Source: Acidovorax defluvii (lineage in GTDB: Bacteria > Pseudomonadota > Gammaproteobacteria > Burkholderiales > Burkholderiaceae_C). From it: DNA of 64,000 nt. The first letter of the stretch is position 1, and every line of letters begins with the position of its first letter. The stretch spans positions 40,998-104,997 of the forward strand of contig QLTU01000013.1 of NCBI GenBank assembly GCA_003268905.1. Reading direction: 5' to 3'. Shown one piece after another: positions 62,467-64,000 of the stretch. A program made the translations under genes and the position numbers. The notes under the pieces are model-generated. The model had not been told where the DNA came from. It searched no databases and saw nothing but the letters and a program-made list of their open reading frames with translations.

Positions 62467-63891
62467 ATGTCCTCCCCCACCCTGCCCGTCAGCGTTTTCG
62501 ATCTGTTCAAGATCGGCATCGGCCCGTCCAGCTCCCACACCGTGGGGCCCATGATTGCCGCGCGGCAGTTTGCCGTGCACCTGCAGGCCAGCGGGTTGCT
62601 GGCGGCGGTGAACGGCGTCACCGTGGAGCTGTTTGGCTCGCTCTCGGCCACTGGCGTGGGCCACGGCACCGACCGCGCCGTGCTGCTGGGCCTGGCCGGG
62701 CACGAGCCCGACCGCATCGACCCCGAACACATTGCGCCCACCATTGCGCAGATCCGCAGCCGCGGTGCGCTGGCCCTGCTGGGCGAGCACAGCGTGCCGT
62801 TCATCGAAAAAGACCACCTGCTGTTTCGCCGCAAAAGCCTGGCGCTGCACCCCAACGGCATGGCGTTTCACGCGTTCGACGCACAGGGCAACGAAATCGC
62901 GGCGCATGAGTACTACTCGGTGGGTGGCGGTTTTGTGATTGACACGGCGGGCGAGCGCGTGCTCAACACCGCCGCCACCGCGCAGCCCGACGCCGCAGGC
63001 CACGGCCGTGGCCTGCCCCACCCTTTTCGCACCGGCGCCGAACTGCTGGCGCAATGCAAAGCCACGGGCCTGACCATGGCCCAACTCATGGCCGCCAACG
63101 AGCAGCATTGGCGCAGCGCCGCCGAAGTGCGCCGCCAGCTCATGGCCATCTGGCAGACCATGGCCGGCGCCGTGCAACGCGGCTGCGCCGCCACCGGCAC
63201 ATTGCCCGGCCCCCTGCATGTACGCCGCCGCGCTGCCGAGCTGCACAAAAATCTCAGCAGCCACCCCGAGGCCGCGCTGCGCGACCCGCTCGCCATGCTC
63301 GACTGGGTGAATCTTTATGCCATGGCCGTCAACGAAGAAAACGCCGCCGGTGGCCGCGTGGTCACCGCGCCCACCAACGGCGCAGCGGGCGTCATTCCGG
63401 CCGTGCTGCACTATTACGTCAACTTTTTGCAGGGCGCTGGCCAGCCCAGCGAAGACGGCATTGCCAACTTTCTTCTGACCGCTGGCGCCATCGGCATCAT
63501 TTACAAAGAAAACGCATCCCTGTCGGGCGCCGAGGTAGGCTGCCAGGGCGAAGTGGGCGTGGCGTGCTCCATGGCTGCGGGCGCTCTGGCCGCTGTGATG
63601 GGCGGCAGCCCTGAGCAGATCGAGAACGCCGCCGAGATCGGCATGGAGCACAACCTGGGCATGACCTGCGACCCCGTGGGTGGGCTGGTGCAAATTCCCT
63701 GCATCGAGCGCAACGCCATGGGCGCCATCAAGGCCATCAACGCCGCCCGCATGGCCCTGCGCGGGGACGGCCAGCATGTGGTGTCGCTCGACAAGGTCAT
63801 CAAGACCATGATGCAGACCGGCGCCGACATGAAAGCCAAATACAAGGAAACCTCGCGCGGCGGGCTGGCGGTGAATGTGGTGGAGTGCTGA
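62467..63891 (+). CDS. sdaA: L-serine ammonia-lyase (serine dehydratase) SdaA
   Basis: 474-residue iron-sulfur enzyme converting L-serine to pyruvate and ammonia. N-terminal beta domain [20 protein letters not shown]; catalytic alpha domain with [40 protein letters not shown] and [19 protein letters not shown], whose Cys residues coordinate the 4Fe-4S cluster. I start at ATG 62467 directly before the beta domain. Both domains are in a single chain, as in proteobacterial SdaA. Confidence 0.96.
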   Translation: MSSPTLPVSVFDLFKIGIGPSSSHTVGPMIAARQFAVHLQASGLLAAVNGVTVELFGSLSATGVGHGTDRAVLLGLAGHEPDRIDPEHIAPTIAQIRSRGALALLGEHSVPFIEKDHLLFRRKSLALHPNGMAFHAFDAQGNEIAAHEYYSVGGGFVIDTAGERVLNTAATAQPDAAGHGRGLPHPFRTGAELLAQCKATGLTMAQLMAANEQHWRSAAEVRRQLMAIWQTMAGAVQRGCAATGTLPGPLHVRRRAAELHKNLSSHPEAALRDPLAMLDWVNLYAMAVNEENAAGGRVVTAPTNGAAGVIPAVLHYYVNFLQGAGQPSEDGIANFLLTAGAIGIIYKENASLSGAEVGCQGEVGVACSMAAGALAAVMGGSPEQIENAAEIGMEHNLGMTCDPVGGLVQIPCIERNAMGAIKAINAARMALRGDGQHVVSLDKVIKTMMQTGADMKAKYKETSRGGLAVNVVEC

Positions 63892-63972
63892 GGAAGCATT
63901 CAAGTGGCGGATTCCAGAACGAAGTGCACCAAGCAATAGGTTGGGCCAAGAGTGCATAGGATGCTCTCTTGT

Positions 63973-63986
63973 TGACCGGCCAGTCG
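63973..63986. promoter_or_regulatory. possible TetR-type operator near the window edge
   Basis: TTGACCGGCCAGTC shares the ACCGGCCAGT core with the efflux operator at 61258-61279 and is itself palindromic (GACCGGCCAGTC nearly self-complementary). The gene it would serve lies outside the window. Confidence 0.35.
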
Positions 63987-64000
63987 CAAAGGAAAGCACT

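Noticed and set aside
61939..63999. 686-codon open frame opposite hpnC and sdaA
   Set aside because: Antisense shadow over two convincing genes and an intergenic repeat.
1..64000. CRISPR arrays, prophage or full insertion sequences
   Set aside because: No regularly spaced direct repeats, integrase, transposase or phage structural genes were seen.

Overview
The window looks like chromosomal DNA of a high-G+C betaproteobacterium, most likely Comamonadaceae (Acidovorax-like). Supporting signs are the cco/fnr/hemN cluster architecture, the Trp-rich TIGR04438 small protein, a malonate (mat) cluster with a Bug-type receptor, and many copies of a short palindromic repeat with a CTAGCGCTT/AAGCGCTAG core that I associate with this family. 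I see no prophage, transposase or CRISPR array. Almost everything is conserved housekeeping or metabolic DNA, with a type III restriction-modification locus as the clearest accessory piece.

Layout. 1-2660: minus-strand B12 block made of a cobalamin riboswitch, a btuB receptor gene broken by an in-frame TAA between signal peptide and mature protein, then cobB/cbiA running off the edge. 2714-4431: TIGR02449 family gene, zapA, 6S RNA, TauE/SafE exporter. 4517-4685: MITE-like palindrome. 4682-8391: two cyclic-di-GMP type proteins. 8483-20174: micro-aerobic respiration regulon with a SafE-like membrane protein, hemN, fnr, a small membrane protein, ccoH, ccoG, ccoP, ccoQ, ccoO, ccoN, ccoS, ccoI and uspA; FNR boxes lie before hemN/fnr, ccoN and ccoI/uspA. 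20284-25918: malonate cluster matR-matA-Bug receptor-enoyl-CoA hydratase-matB. 26272-28546: ParB-like orphan, lgt, HTH regulator. 28658-33663: type III mod-res. 33798-39937: ilvD, TIGR04438 protein, cytochrome c, membrane protein, acs, YqhA-like protein. 40120-44126: proVWX betaine transporter behind a strong promoter and a structured leader of about 375 nt. 44256-49720: fumC, class I fumarase, murI, a metallopeptidase and a conserved hypothetical gene. 49734-50447: tRNA genes Leu, Gly, Cys, Gly. 50533-56501: tig-clpP-clpX-lon proteostasis cluster. 56577-56663: tRNA-Leu(TAG). 56765-61143: RND efflux pump under a TetR-type operator. 61313-63891: hpnC-like and sdaA.

How the genes fit together. 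FNR, itself probably autoregulated, would switch on cbb3 oxidase (CcoNOQP), its assembly factors (CcoG/H/I/S), anaerobic haem synthesis (HemN) and a stress protein when oxygen falls. MatR would control conversion of malonate to malonyl-CoA and acetyl-CoA. Tig, ClpP, ClpX and Lon form the usual chaperone-protease series.

No convincingly new multi-gene system was found. The best leads are the recoded or broken btuB, palindromic repeats that have become part of proteins (enoyl-CoA hydratase, efflux adaptor, Mod), the paired operators between the HTH gene and the type III system, and the proV leader RNA.
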